A DNA stretch of 60,871 bases from Halothermothrix sp. DTU029 (GCA_001512435.1 LFRS01000051.1:356-61226); one strand, 5' to 3'; positions 17,297-26,258 are shown, counted from the first letter of the stretch. The notes: generated from the sequence alone by a model not told the origin. Numbers and translations: made by a program.

Positions 17297-17653
17297 ATGG
17301 TGGGAATTTTTTTGAAGGCTTTTTTAATTGGCGGCTTAATCTGTGGTATCTGCCAGCTGATACTGGATAATACTGATTATACCCCGGCCCATATCATGGT
17401 AAGCCTGGTAATCATCGGCTCTGTCTTTACCGGCCTGGGCTGGTATGACCCCCTGAAGGAATTTGCCGGGGCTGGAGTAACTATCCCGGTTTCCAATTTT
17501 GGTTATATCCTGACTAAGGGAGTCCAGGAGGCAGCAGAAAAAGATGGTTTGCTGGGACTATTTAAGGGTGTCCTGGATATAGCCAGTGCAGGAATCAGTG
17601 CCTCGGTCATTATAGCCTTTTTTATGGCCCTAATCTTTAATCCTAAAGAGTGA
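17297..17653 (+). CDS. spoVAE: Stage V sporulation protein AE (AEb type)
   Basis: A 118-residue multi-pass membrane protein homologous to SpoVAC, with the shared motif GLGWYDPLKEFAGAGVTIPVS. Start ATG 17297 has GGGAGG six bases upstream. No spoVAA, spoVAB or spoVAEa is present, so this is the minimal C-D-E set common in Clostridia. The last 18 bases of the gene form the first unit of the 29-bp repeat array that follows. Confidence 0.92.
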   Translation: MVGIFLKAFLIGGLICGICQLILDNTDYTPAHIMVSLVIIGSVFTGLGWYDPLKEFAGAGVTIPVSNFGYILTKGVQEAAEKDGLLGLFKGVLDIASAGISASVIIAFFMALIFNPKE

Positions 17654-17837
17654 GAGGTTATACCTGAATCCTAAAAAGTTAGGTGGGAATACTTGAACCA
17701 AGATGATTGGAATGTATATACATGAATGCAAAAAGTGAAATGGATATACCTGCAATCAAAAGGATGAGCTGGATATGGTTGAACCCAAAAGAGTGAAATG
17801 GGTTTAACTGAACTCAAAAGAGCTAAATGGATATTAG
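17636..17837 (+). repeat. Decayed 29-bp tandem array, seven units
   Basis: Seven head-to-tail units of 29 bases (one of 28) start at 17636, 17665, 17694, 17723, 17751, 17780 and 17809. Most begin TGAAYCC, continue AAAAGAGTGAAATGG and end with a TATAC-like segment. The first unit is the 3' end of spoVAE itself including its stop. Stops occur in all frames of the array, so it is not coding. It fills most of the 243 bases between spoVAE and spoVAF. Confidence 0.7.
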
Positions 17838-17896
17838 GGTCCAGAAGTGCTGCTGGAGAGAAGTGGCCTGAGTATAGATTTGCTGAGGTGAAATAA

Positions 17897-19375
17897 TTGA
17901 ACAATCCAATCAGGAAGAAATTGGATGAAAACCTGGAGATTCTGAAAGAGGTACTGGGTATCGGGGAGAGCTTTGATATTATTCTTAGAATTTTTGAAAT
18001 AGGAGATAAAAAGGCTGCCCTTCTTTTTATTGATGGTTTTATAAAAGATGATCTGATCCTGCCTATCCTGAAATTGATGGAGACAGAAAGGGGAGAGCTT
18101 TCTGTAGATACCATTAAAAAGATTTGCAATAAGCGGCTCCCCTATTATGAGATGAATACAGTACAGGATCTGGACAAGGCTGTGCAGGAGATTCTGGCTG
18201 GACCCCAGCTCTTGTTGATAGATGGGGTAGATGAGGGGATAATCATCGATGGCCGTACCTGGTTAAGCAGATCACCAGAGGAACCGGAACTGGAGAAGGC
18301 TACCAGGGGGCCGGCAGATGGCTTTGTAGAGACCATGCTTTTTAATGTTAATGCTGTCCGGCGGAGGATCCGGGATGTGAATTTCCGGGCTGAGGTATTA
18401 CAGGTAGGCAAGCGTTCCAAAAATGATGTAGCCCTGGTTTATATGAAAGACATAATTAACCCTGATCTTTTGCAGGATATAAAAAGCAAGCTGGAGAGTG
18501 TTGATATAGATGGGCTTCCCCTGGCTGATAAAACAGTAGAAGACATTATTACCGGTGGTACTATAAACCCCCTACCCCTGGTTAGATATACAGAAAGGCC
18601 CGATAATGTGGCTGCCCATATCCTGGAAGGGAATCTGGCCATTATTGTGGATAATTCCCCCACAGCCCTGGTTCTCCCTGCCCCCTTTATCTCCCATATC
18701 CAGACCCTGGAGATTTTCCGCAAAGGCCCTGTCCTGGGGGCTTATCTTTCCATCCTGCGGCTATTTGCCATTTTAATCTCGGTTTTCCTTCCAGCTGTCT
18801 GGCTGCTCCTGGCCAATAATAAGGAGTTTTTACCGGAATACCTGCATTTTATTGGGGTCAAGCAGGAGGGAACTGTGGGACTGGGTTTGCAGTTTATCCT
18901 GGCCAGCCTGGGTATTGATCTGATCAGGATGGCCTCTATCCAGACACCGGATACCCTGGCTACCTCCCTCAGCCTGGTCAGTGCCCTCCTCCTGGGAGAT
19001 TTTGCTGTCCAGGTAGGCCTTTTTTCGCCAGAGGTAATACTCTATATGGCTGTAGCAGCCTTGAGTACTTTTTCCATACCCGGTTATGAGATGGTCATGG
19101 TCTTAAAGATGTTCAGATTTATTCTCCTGGTGGCAGCAATCTTCGCCAATTTCTGGGGTTTTCTCCTGGCAGTCTTCCTTATCCTGGTCTGGCTGGCCAG
19201 TACTAAATCCTTTGGGGTAGGTTATTTATGGCCAATAATCCCCTTTAATTATCAGGCCTTAAAGTCTTCCCTCTTTAATCAGACAGTACTGAATCTTTCC
19301 CATATGCGTCCTGCTGCCTATGGGACCAGGGATAAAGACCGGATGGTGAAAGAGGATGAGAGGGAGCAGGATTAA
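17897..19375 (+). CDS. spoVAF: Stage V sporulation protein AF (GerA family)
   Basis: A 492-residue protein of the GerA/SpoVAF germinant receptor A-subunit family. The N-terminal half (to about residue 285) is soluble; the C-terminal half has hydrophobic membrane segments from about residue 290 to 445, followed by a charged tail. TTG 17897 has GAGGTG six bases upstream. No B or C receptor subunit genes follow, as expected for SpoVAF. It promotes spore germination in Bacillus. The unusual repeat array separates it from spoVAE. Confidence 0.9.
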   Translation: MNNPIRKKLDENLEILKEVLGIGESFDIILRIFEIGDKKAALLFIDGFIKDDLILPILKLMETERGELSVDTIKKICNKRLPYYEMNTVQDLDKAVQEILAGPQLLLIDGVDEGIIIDGRTWLSRSPEEPELEKATRGPADGFVETMLFNVNAVRRRIRDVNFRAEVLQVGKRSKNDVALVYMKDIINPDLLQDIKSKLESVDIDGLPLADKTVEDIITGGTINPLPLVRYTERPDNVAAHILEGNLAIIVDNSPTALVLPAPFISHIQTLEIFRKGPVLGAYLSILRLFAILISVFLPAVWLLLANNKEFLPEYLHFIGVKQEGTVGLGLQFILASLGIDLIRMASIQTPDTLATSLSLVSALLLGDFAVQVGLFSPEVILYMAVAALSTFSIPGYEMVMVLKMFRFILLVAAIFANFWGFLLAVFLILVWLASTKSFGVGYLWPIIPFNYQALKSSLFNQTVLNLSHMRPAAYGTRDKDRMVKEDEREQD

Positions 19376-19504
19376 CAGGATATAGATAAAGGAAGCATGA
19401 AAAAATGATAAAGAAAAGATAAATCAGAGTGAGATAAAGGTGAATTAAAGGTGTCATAAGGGTGCTGAAGGTAAGGATTATTGAGAAAGGAGTCATGCCA
19501 ATTT

Positions 19505-20539
19505 ATGAAAATCGGTATTCCCAGGGCTTTAATGTATCATTATTATTATCCGGCCTGGCAGGCGTTTTTCCGGGAATTAGGCCTGACTGTACTCCTTTCA
19601 CCGGTGACCAATAAGGGGATTCTGGACCAGGGTGTGAAGGCGGCAGTTGATGATATCTGTTTACCCTTTAAAGTATATTACGGCCATGTTCTCAGTTTGC
19701 GGGATAAGGTGGATTATCTCTTTGTACCCCGTTTTATCAGTCTGGGGAAATATAATTTTATCTGTCCCAAGTTTATGGGTTTGCCGGATATGTTGCGGGC
19801 CAATATTGAAGGATTACCGGAATTAATTGATCCGGTAATTGATTTAAGAAGGGGTATTTTTCCCTGGAGGCAGGTTGCCTACAAAATAGGCCGGAAGTTT
19901 AGCAAGAATATCTGGGAGATAGAGAAGGCCTATAGAAGGGCCCGGGATAGTTACAGGCATTTTCTCCAACTGCAGAGAGAGGGATATGAGACAGAGGAGG
20001 CAATGCTCCTGACCAGCAGGAGGGGAAAAATCCCTGTAGGGGATAGGGAATTTGCTGCTGGCAGGGAAAGTGGCTCTGACAGCCATAAAGGCAGAGCTGG
20101 AGATAAGGCCAGGGGTATTAAGCTAGGGCTGGTGGGCCATTCCTATCTCCTGAATGATGCCTATCTGAGCATGAGGATAGTGGAGCGTTTGAGGAAAATG
20201 GAGGCCAGGGTTTTTACGGTAGAGATGTTGGCAGAGGAAGTCCTGGAAAAAGCTGCCCGGAGACAGGGTAAGCCGGCTTTCTGGTATTTTAACCGGCAGA
20301 TCATGGGGGCAGCCTATCATCTCTTTCAGGAGAAGGAGATAGATGGCCTTGTGCAGGTGACTGCCTTTGGCTGTGGGCCGGACTCCCTGGTAAGGGAGTT
20401 AATTGATATCAGGGGCAAAAGGATCGGTATGCCTATACTGAATATAAATCTTGATGAACACAGTGGTGAAGCAGGTATCTTAACAAGACTGGAGGCTTTT
20501 GTAGATCTTATTGAAAGAAGGAGAAGAAAATGCAGATAA
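19505..20539 (+). CDS. Acyl-CoA dehydratase activase-related protein (DUF2229-like), first copy
   Basis: A 344-residue protein beginning MKIGIPRALMYHYYYP, the typical opening of DUF2229/CoA-activase-associated proteins related to 2-hydroxyacyl-CoA dehydratase subunits. Conserved cysteines include DDICLPFK (near residue 56), FICPKF and TAFGCGPDS. A central basic, low-complexity region (about residues 150-195) may be an insertion or linker. ATG 19505 follows AAAGGAG by 12 bases; TTG 19481 is an alternative. It overlaps the next gene by ten bases. It is one of three coupled genes that together match the domains of large fused activases. Confidence 0.75.
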   Translation: MKIGIPRALMYHYYYPAWQAFFRELGLTVLLSPVTNKGILDQGVKAAVDDICLPFKVYYGHVLSLRDKVDYLFVPRFISLGKYNFICPKFMGLPDMLRANIEGLPELIDPVIDLRRGIFPWRQVAYKIGRKFSKNIWEIEKAYRRARDSYRHFLQLQREGYETEEAMLLTSRRGKIPVGDREFAAGRESGSDSHKGRAGDKARGIKLGLVGHSYLLNDAYLSMRIVERLRKMEARVFTVEMLAEEVLEKAARRQGKPAFWYFNRQIMGAAYHLFQEKEIDGLVQVTAFGCGPDSLVRELIDIRGKRIGMPILNINLDEHSGEAGILTRLEAFVDLIERRRRKCR

Positions 20540-21636
20540 CCTTTCCCCATATGGGAGATATGGTGGTAGCAGTGAAGGCCCTTTTTCAGGAACTGGGCTT
20601 TACTGTTGTTCCCCCTCCGCCAATCAGCAGGAAAACCCTGAACCTGGGGGTTAAGTATAGCCCGGAATTTGCCTGCCTGCCTTTTAAGATCAATCTGGGT
20701 AATTTTATGGAAGCCCTGGATAGGGGGGCAGATATGATTATCATGGGTGGTGGTTGTGGCCCCTGCCGTTTTGGTTATTATGCCGAGGTCCAGGAGGAGA
20801 TCCTGCGGGAGATGGGGTATGATTTTTCCATGTATGTCATAGAACCTGGTATTTTCAGCAATTTGCGGAAAATTAGAGAAAGTTTTGGCCCGGTCTCTGC
20901 CAGAAAAGTCCTTTCCGCAGTAAGGCTGGCCTGGAATAAGGCTCTGGCCATTGATGAAATCTACCGCCTTGTTTTGCTCAAAAGGGCCAGGGAGGCTAAG
21001 GAAGGCCAGGTCAATAAATTATATGCAGACTTTTTAAGGAAAATTGATGAGACCATGTCAGTAGATAGGGTGAAGAGGATCAAGAGAGAGTATAGAGAGA
21101 TCCTGGAAGATATGACAGGAGCTTATAAAAGGGGAATCCCCCTGAAAGTTGGCCTGGTAGGGGAGATTTACCTGGTCCTGGAGCCCTTTGTGAATTTGGA
21201 GATCGAGAAGAAATTAGGGGAATTGGGTGTTGAAGTGGAGAGGGACCTGTATATGACTAACTGGTTATTGAACTTCCTGCACCTGAGGAATGATGGAAAG
21301 CTTATTAAAAGAGCGGCCAGCAAATATTTGGACTCTTTTGTTGGTGGCCATGGTATTGATACTATTGGCAATACTGTCCGCTATGCCAGAAAGGGTTTTG
21401 ATGGGGTTATCCAGCTGGGACCCTTTACCTGTATGCCGGAGATTATTGCCAGCTCTATATTACCTGCCGTCAGCAAAGGTGAGGGGATTCCGGTTTTAAC
21501 ATTTTTTTTTGATGAACATAGTGCTGATGCAGGTATACGGACCCGGCTGGAGGCTTTTGTGGATTTGCTGGAAAGGAAAAAAGTCCAGGCCAGGAAAGGG
21601 ACAGGGTATAAGGGGGAGATAGTTTATGGCCAGTGA
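20530..21636 (+). CDS. Acyl-CoA dehydratase activase-related protein, second copy
   Basis: A 368-residue protein paralogous to the preceding one. It has the matching N-terminal pattern (FPHMGDMVVAVKALFQELG, then FACLPFK), a GGGCGPCRFG cysteine motif (about residues 73-82) and a C-terminal cysteine in GPFTCMPE. The cysteines are arranged as in 2-hydroxyacyl-CoA dehydratase-type iron-sulfur proteins. Overlaps with both neighbours (10 and 11 bases) imply tight coupling. Exact role unknown. Confidence 0.75.
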   Translation: MQITFPHMGDMVVAVKALFQELGFTVVPPPPISRKTLNLGVKYSPEFACLPFKINLGNFMEALDRGADMIIMGGGCGPCRFGYYAEVQEEILREMGYDFSMYVIEPGIFSNLRKIRESFGPVSARKVLSAVRLAWNKALAIDEIYRLVLLKRAREAKEGQVNKLYADFLRKIDETMSVDRVKRIKREYREILEDMTGAYKRGIPLKVGLVGEIYLVLEPFVNLEIEKKLGELGVEVERDLYMTNWLLNFLHLRNDGKLIKRAASKYLDSFVGGHGIDTIGNTVRYARKGFDGVIQLGPFTCMPEIIASSILPAVSKGEGIPVLTFFFDEHSADAGIRTRLEAFVDLLERKKVQARKGTGYKGEIVYGQ

Positions 21637-22588
21637 TGGGTTTTATCTGGGTGTAGATGTAGGATCAGTAAGTACTGATCTGGCCTTGCTGGACAGTTTT
21701 GGTAACCTGCTGGAAAAGGTTTACTTGCGGACCAGAGGCAAACCGGTAGAGGTGATTCAGGAGGGTTTAAAGATACTGGAGGACAAATATCCGGGAATAG
21801 AGATTAATGGAGTAGGAACCACTGGCAGTGGGAGAAACCTGGCCGGGGTAGTCCTTGGGGCTGATGTTATAAAAAATGAGATCAGCACCCATGCTGTAGC
21901 TGCCAGCAAGATTATACCGGATGTCAGGACAGTACTGGAGATTGGGGGCCAGGATTCCAAAATAATTATTATCCGGGAGGGGATTCCGGTGGATTTTGCC
22001 ATGAATTCTGTCTGTGCTGCTGGAACCGGTTCTTTCCTGGACCAGCAGGCTGCCCGCCTGGAGATCCCCATTGAGGAATTTGGGGATTATGCTCTCAAGG
22101 CCAAAAACCCGGTCAGAATTGCCGGCCGTTGTTCTGTTTTTGCCGAATCGGATATGATCCACAAGCAGCAGTTGGGTTATGAACTGCCGGAAATCATTGC
22201 CGGCCTCTGTGAAGCCATGGTGCGTAATTATTTAAATAATGTAGGTAAGGGCAAGGAAATAGAGCCACCGGTAGTTTTTCAGGGTGGAGTAGCTGCCAAT
22301 GTGGGTATTAAGGCAGCCTTTGAAAAGGAACTGGGTTGTCCGGTCCATGTGCCGGAATATTATGATGTCATGGGGGCTATTGGTGCCGGAATCCTGGCCA
22401 GGGAGTATATCCTGGATAAAAACAAAAAAACCAATTTCAAGGGTTTTAAAATCAGTGATTTTGATTTTAAGACCAGCAGTTTTGAATGTGATGGCTGTCC
22501 CAATCATTGTGAAATAGCTAATATCTATGAGAACGGAAAACTCATTGCCCGTTGGGGTTACCACTGTACCCGCTGGGAGGCAGTTTAA
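21626..22588 (+). CDS. BadF/BcrA-type acyl-CoA dehydratase activase ATPase
   Basis: A 320-residue ASKHA-fold ATPase. LGVDVGSVSTDLAL (8-21) is the phosphate-1 loop, IGGQDSK (about 113-119) and VCAAGTGSFLDQQA are the activase signatures, with the cysteines that hold the [4Fe-4S] cluster shared between two monomers (SVCAAG and GRCSVF). An extra C-terminal segment carries CDGCPNHC and a final CTRW cysteine, not found in minimal HgdC. Activases inject an electron into 2-hydroxyacyl-CoA dehydratases, but no dehydratase gene is nearby. Confidence 0.85.
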   Translation: MASDGFYLGVDVGSVSTDLALLDSFGNLLEKVYLRTRGKPVEVIQEGLKILEDKYPGIEINGVGTTGSGRNLAGVVLGADVIKNEISTHAVAASKIIPDVRTVLEIGGQDSKIIIIREGIPVDFAMNSVCAAGTGSFLDQQAARLEIPIEEFGDYALKAKNPVRIAGRCSVFAESDMIHKQQLGYELPEIIAGLCEAMVRNYLNNVGKGKEIEPPVVFQGGVAANVGIKAAFEKELGCPVHVPEYYDVMGAIGAGILAREYILDKNKKTNFKGFKISDFDFKTSSFECDGCPNHCEIANIYENGKLIARWGYHCTRWEAV

Positions 22589-22604
22589 GAGGGCGGCTCT
22601 TTTC

Positions 22605-22632
22605 TAATATTCTAATTTATGTTAGAATATTA
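22605..22632. other. Perfect AT-rich inverted repeat
   Basis: Arms TAATATTCTAA (22605-22615) and TTAGAATATTA (22622-22632) with a six-base loop, between the activase operon and the esterase gene. No T-run follows, so an operator or weak terminator are both possible. Confidence 0.5.
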
Positions 22633-22700
22633 ATAATGGAAAGAAAAATCTACTGATATTTTATCTATACTGGATCATTGCAGGAAAGGAGTTGCTTATA

Positions 22701-23336
22701 ATGTTGATAAAAAATAATAGCCTGGTCTTATTTCAGGGTGATAGTATTACTGATTGTGACAGGGATAGGGAGAATCCAGGAGACCTGGGGAAAGGTTATC
22801 CCTTACTGGTGGCATCTATCTTTAATGCCCTCTATCCAGAGAAGAAGGTCAGTTTTCTCAATAGAGGGATCAGTGGCAACCGGGTCCGGAATCTCAGGGA
22901 ACGGTGGGAAGAAGACTGCCTGGCTTTAAAGCCAGATTATGTTTCTATCCTGATCGGGATTAATGACTGCTGGCGCCGTTATGATAATAATGATCCGACC
23001 AGTAGCAGTGATTTTGAAAGGGATTACCGTTATATCCTGGAGAAAACCCGGGATGAGTTGGGGGCTAAAATCATCCTCCTGGAACCCTTTGTTTTGCCAT
23101 ATCCAGCTGATCGGGAAAATTGGCGGGAAGACCTGGATCCCAAGATTCAGGTGGTCAGAAAGCTGGCCAGGGAATTTGATGCCATTTACATAGGCCTGGA
23201 TGGGCTCTTTGCCGAGACTGCCAGTAAAGCAGAGCCTGCTTACTGGGCTGGTGATGGGGTCCATCCTAGCCCGGCCGGTCATGGCCTTATTGCCCGGGCC
23301 TGGCTCAACAGGCTTACAGGCCTGGATTTCTCCTGA
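22701..23336 (+). CDS. SGNH/GDSL family hydrolase
   Basis: A 211-residue esterase. Block I GDSI (catalytic S15), block II RGISGN (conserved glycine), block III GINDCWRR (conserved asparagine) and block V DGVHPSPAGH (catalytic Asp and His) are all present. No signal peptide, so it is probably cytoplasmic and may deacetylate imported sugars or glycans. ATG 22701 follows AAAGGAG at nine bases; the longer TTG 22692 start touches that site. CCA transferase follows after 21 bases. Confidence 0.85.
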   Translation: MLIKNNSLVLFQGDSITDCDRDRENPGDLGKGYPLLVASIFNALYPEKKVSFLNRGISGNRVRNLRERWEEDCLALKPDYVSILIGINDCWRRYDNNDPTSSSDFERDYRYILEKTRDELGAKIILLEPFVLPYPADRENWREDLDPKIQVVRKLAREFDAIYIGLDGLFAETASKAEPAYWAGDGVHPSPAGHGLIARAWLNRLTGLDFS

Positions 23337-23357
23337 AAAGGGAGGAGGATATTACCG

Positions 23358-24857
23358 GTGGAAAATAGTAGCCGGAAGGAATTGTTGGCTGCCTATTATG
23401 CTGCCACTCCAGAGGACCAGAGTAAATACCGTTACCAATACAGCCTGGTGGAGATAAAAAAGAGGGAGGAAGATATCTCCTCTTTATTGGCCCGGCTCCC
23501 TGGGGATGTTTTAAATTTTTTGGAGATAGCAGGGGAGCTGGCAGATAAGCAGGAGGTGAAAGCCTATTTAATTGGCGGTATGGTCAGGGATCTTTTCCTG
23601 GGTCTGGAGAACAGGGATCTGGATATTGTCCTTGCACCAGGCCCTGAAGCCCCGGAACTTAATCCTGATCTTGAAAGGAGAAAAGAGGCTCATCCTCCTG
23701 GCCTGGGAAACAGGGGCCAGGTTAGTAATCCTGAACTGGAAAAGAGAAAGGAAAAGGGGGATATACTGGAAAACTATCTCCGGGAACTGGCTGATGTCTT
23801 TCAGGCAGAATATAGCTATAATAGTAAGTTCAGAACTGGCAATCTCCTCTTACCGGCAGGCTTGAATGTTGACCTGGCTGAGGCCAGGAGGGAGTTTTAT
23901 CAATATAGTGGTGCCTTACCGGAGGTAGAAGCTGCCGGGATTATTGAGGATCTATTCCGCCGGGATTATACTATCAATAGTCTGGCCCTGGTACTGAATA
24001 GGGTTGAATGGGGCTGTTTGCTGGATTATTTTCAAGGCCTGGAGGATTTACAGGAGGCCAGTTTAAGGGTTTTACATTCTTTCAGCTTCCTGGATGACCC
24101 AACCAGGATTGTCCGGGGGATCAGGCTGGCGGCCAAAACAGCCTTTTCTTTTGCCAGGGAGACTTCTGTCCTCTTACAGGAAGCCTTGACAGGAGGCGAT
24201 TTCTCCCATCTTTCCCTGGAGAGGATTTTAAAGGAATTTGAATTCCTCTTTGCCAGTCCGGTTAATTCTAATCTTTTTAGTTTACTGCAGCAATATCCCC
24301 TTTTTAACTTGCTGAACCTGGAAGTGGGGATACGGGAGGGATTAGAGGAGGAACTGGAAAAACTGGAGTCTTATCTTGCTGAATTCCGGGAAAAGAATTA
24401 TAATAGAGAGGAATGGGTCCTGCGCCTGGCCCTTTTTATAGGTGATGCAGGAGAAGAATTGAAAAAATGGCAGGTCAGGACAGATTATAAGGAGATTTTT
24501 CTGGCCTATGAGTCCTATCAGTCCCTCTTGCCTGAACTGGCTCAACCCCTGGCTGCAGATGAACTGGTTGAGAAATTAAAGCCGTTGCAGGATGAAGAGT
24601 TGTTAATATTACTGGCCAGAAGCAGAAATAAAGAGGTAGAAGAGAATATCTTAAGATATCTAAGAAAACTGAAAAATATTGGTTTGGAGATAACTGGGAA
24701 GGACCTGCTGGCTAACGGCCTGGAGCCTGGCCCAGTAATAGGGGAAATCCTGGCCAGGGTTTACCGGCAGCGCTTAAAGGGGAAGCTTAGCAGCCGGACA
24801 GAACAGTTAGCCTATGCCAGGAGCCTGGTCAGGGAAGTAAAGGGGAAGAAAGAATAA
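23358..24857 (+). CDS. cca: CCA tRNA nucleotidyltransferase (class II) with an insertion
   Basis: A 499-residue class II polymerase beta-like nucleotidyltransferase that adds or repairs the tRNA 3' CCA end. GTG 23358 follows GGAGGAGG. The GGMVRD motif (73-78) and the DLD metal pair (87-89) lie after an unusual 50-residue N-terminal region, and the RRDYTINSLAL motif follows near residue 200. Between them, about residues 93-137, sits a charged insertion with two related segments, NPDLERRKE and NPELEKRKE, suggesting an internal duplication. A poly(A) polymerase role cannot be excluded. Confidence 0.85.
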   Translation: MENSSRKELLAAYYAATPEDQSKYRYQYSLVEIKKREEDISSLLARLPGDVLNFLEIAGELADKQEVKAYLIGGMVRDLFLGLENRDLDIVLAPGPEAPELNPDLERRKEAHPPGLGNRGQVSNPELEKRKEKGDILENYLRELADVFQAEYSYNSKFRTGNLLLPAGLNVDLAEARREFYQYSGALPEVEAAGIIEDLFRRDYTINSLALVLNRVEWGCLLDYFQGLEDLQEASLRVLHSFSFLDDPTRIVRGIRLAAKTAFSFARETSVLLQEALTGGDFSHLSLERILKEFEFLFASPVNSNLFSLLQQYPLFNLLNLEVGIREGLEEELEKLESYLAEFREKNYNREEWVLRLALFIGDAGEELKKWQVRTDYKEIFLAYESYQSLLPELAQPLAADELVEKLKPLQDEELLILLARSRNKEVEENILRYLRKLKNIGLEITGKDLLANGLEPGPVIGEILARVYRQRLKGKLSSRTEQLAYARSLVREVKGKKE

Positions 24858-24880
24858 GAGGATGGGAGTGTTTTTGAATC

Positions 24881-25516
24881 TTGAATAATATTGTTTATTA
24901 TATATTGCTCTTGCCGATTGGTCTGTTATCTATTTCTTTTCATGAATATATGCATGGTAAGGTTTCTAATATGCTGGGTGACCCTACTCCGGCTATAATG
25001 GGGAGGTTGACTCTAAATCCCCTGGCTCACCTGGATCCAGTGGGAGCTCTGGCCTTAATACTTTTCCGGATTGGCTGGGCCAGACCAGTGCCTGTTAATC
25101 CCAGATATTATGAAAATCCCAGAAAGGGCTTAATGTATGTAGCCCTGGCAGGACCGGCCTCTAATTTTTTTCTGGCTCTTGTTTTCGCTGCCCTCTTGCG
25201 CCTTTCTCTGATGACTAATTTCTTTGGTTTTTATTATCTTACCGGCGGGAATTCCACTATTATCTACCTGATTAGCAACATGCTTTATATGGGGGTTAGT
25301 TTAAACATTACTCTGGCTCTTTTTAACCTGCTTCCTTTGCCGCCCCTGGATGGCTCAAAGATCCTGATGGGGATTTTACCGGCCAGGTTCAGCCGTTATT
25401 TTTATAAATTGGAAGGGCCCCTTGGCCTGATAATTATTCTGGTCTTATTTACTTTTGATATTATCGGCAAAATAATTTACCCCCTTGCTAGTTTCTTCCT
25501 GAATATTTTGGTATAA
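24881..25516 (+). CDS. Site-2 protease family membrane protein (M50)
   Basis: A 211-residue intramembrane metalloprotease homologue. The zinc motif HEYMH is at residues 21-25 in the first membrane helix, NPLAHLDP follows, and the second metal motif PLPPLDGSK (aspartate near residue 158) is present. Five to six hydrophobic segments. It resembles the small YwhC-type proteins often found next to scpA. TTG 24881 has only a distant GGGAG site, so the start is less certain. Confidence 0.85.
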   Translation: MNNIVYYILLLPIGLLSISFHEYMHGKVSNMLGDPTPAIMGRLTLNPLAHLDPVGALALILFRIGWARPVPVNPRYYENPRKGLMYVALAGPASNFFLALVFAALLRLSLMTNFFGFYYLTGGNSTIIYLISNMLYMGVSLNITLALFNLLPLPPLDGSKILMGILPARFSRYFYKLEGPLGLIIILVLFTFDIIGKIIYPLASFFLNILV

Positions 25517-25529
25517 AGGTAGGAGTATT

Positions 25530-26258
25530 ATGGCATATGAACTTCAACTGGACTCTTTCCAGGGCCCCCTGGAGGTCCTCTATCAGTTAGTAAAGAAAAA
25601 TAGGATTGAGATTAGTGAGCTTTCTCTGGCCAGTATTGCGGAACAGTATATTGACTATATGCAAAGGTTGAAGGAGTTTAACCTGGAGCTGGCCAGTGAG
25701 TTTATGCTTATTGCTACAGAATTGATGCAGCTTAAGCTCCGGACTCTCCTGCCCAGGGAAGACAAGGAAGAAGTAGAAGAAGAGGAAGGCCGCAACCTGG
25801 TGGAGAGGTTACAGGAATACCACTATTTTAAAAAGGTTTCTGAAGTATTAATGGGATATGAAGAACGGGGTAGCAGTTATTTTCAGCGGGCCCTTGAATT
25901 AGAATATTTCATCGATGAAGAGCTGGAAATAAACCTGGAGATGGACTTAAGTGATTTACAGGAAGCCTATAAACAGGCCATGGCTGCATATAGTAACAGG
26001 AGTATGGGAGAGGAAGAAACAGTTGACCGGGAATGGCAGGAAATCAAATTTGAGGATATCCGGATTGAAGATAAAATTTCCTTTATTATCGAAAAAATAA
26101 GCAGGTCTTCTGCTGTTTTAAAATTCAGTGACCTCTTGCTTGATAAGAGTAATCGGCTGGAGATTGTTGTTACTTTATTGGGGGTTCTGGAGTTAGCCCG
26201 TTTAGCCAAAGTCAGCATCAAGCAGGAAGAGGTTTTTTCTACTATAAGCATAAAATAA
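25530..26258 (+). CDS. scpA: Segregation and condensation protein A
   Basis: A 242-residue kleisin of the Smc-ScpAB condensin. The N-terminal helix region (LDSFQGPLEVLYQLVKKN, residues 7-24) binds the Smc neck, the acidic middle (about 75-90) is the linker that contacts ScpB, and a C-terminal winged-helix binds the Smc head. GTAGGAG precedes ATG 25530. ScpB follows, and smc is 4 kb downstream on the same strand. Confidence 0.93.
   Translation: MAYELQLDSFQGPLEVLYQLVKKNRIEISELSLASIAEQYIDYMQRLKEFNLELASEFMLIATELMQLKLRTLLPREDKEEVEEEEGRNLVERLQEYHYFKKVSEVLMGYEERGSSYFQRALELEYFIDEELEINLEMDLSDLQEAYKQAMAAYSNRSMGEEETVDREWQEIKFEDIRIEDKISFIIEKISRSSAVLKFSDLLLDKSNRLEIVVTLLGVLELARLAKVSIKQEEVFSTISIK

Noticed and set aside
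17671-18129. 152-residue minus-strand frame across the repeat array and spoVAF
   Set aside because: Antisense to the well-recognised 5' part of spoVAF; the array lacks stops in this frame only by chance.
19376-19504. Purine-rich stretch between spoVAF and the activase operon, checked for a terminator or small gene
   Set aside because: No hairpin with a T-run and no open frame with a ribosome binding site.
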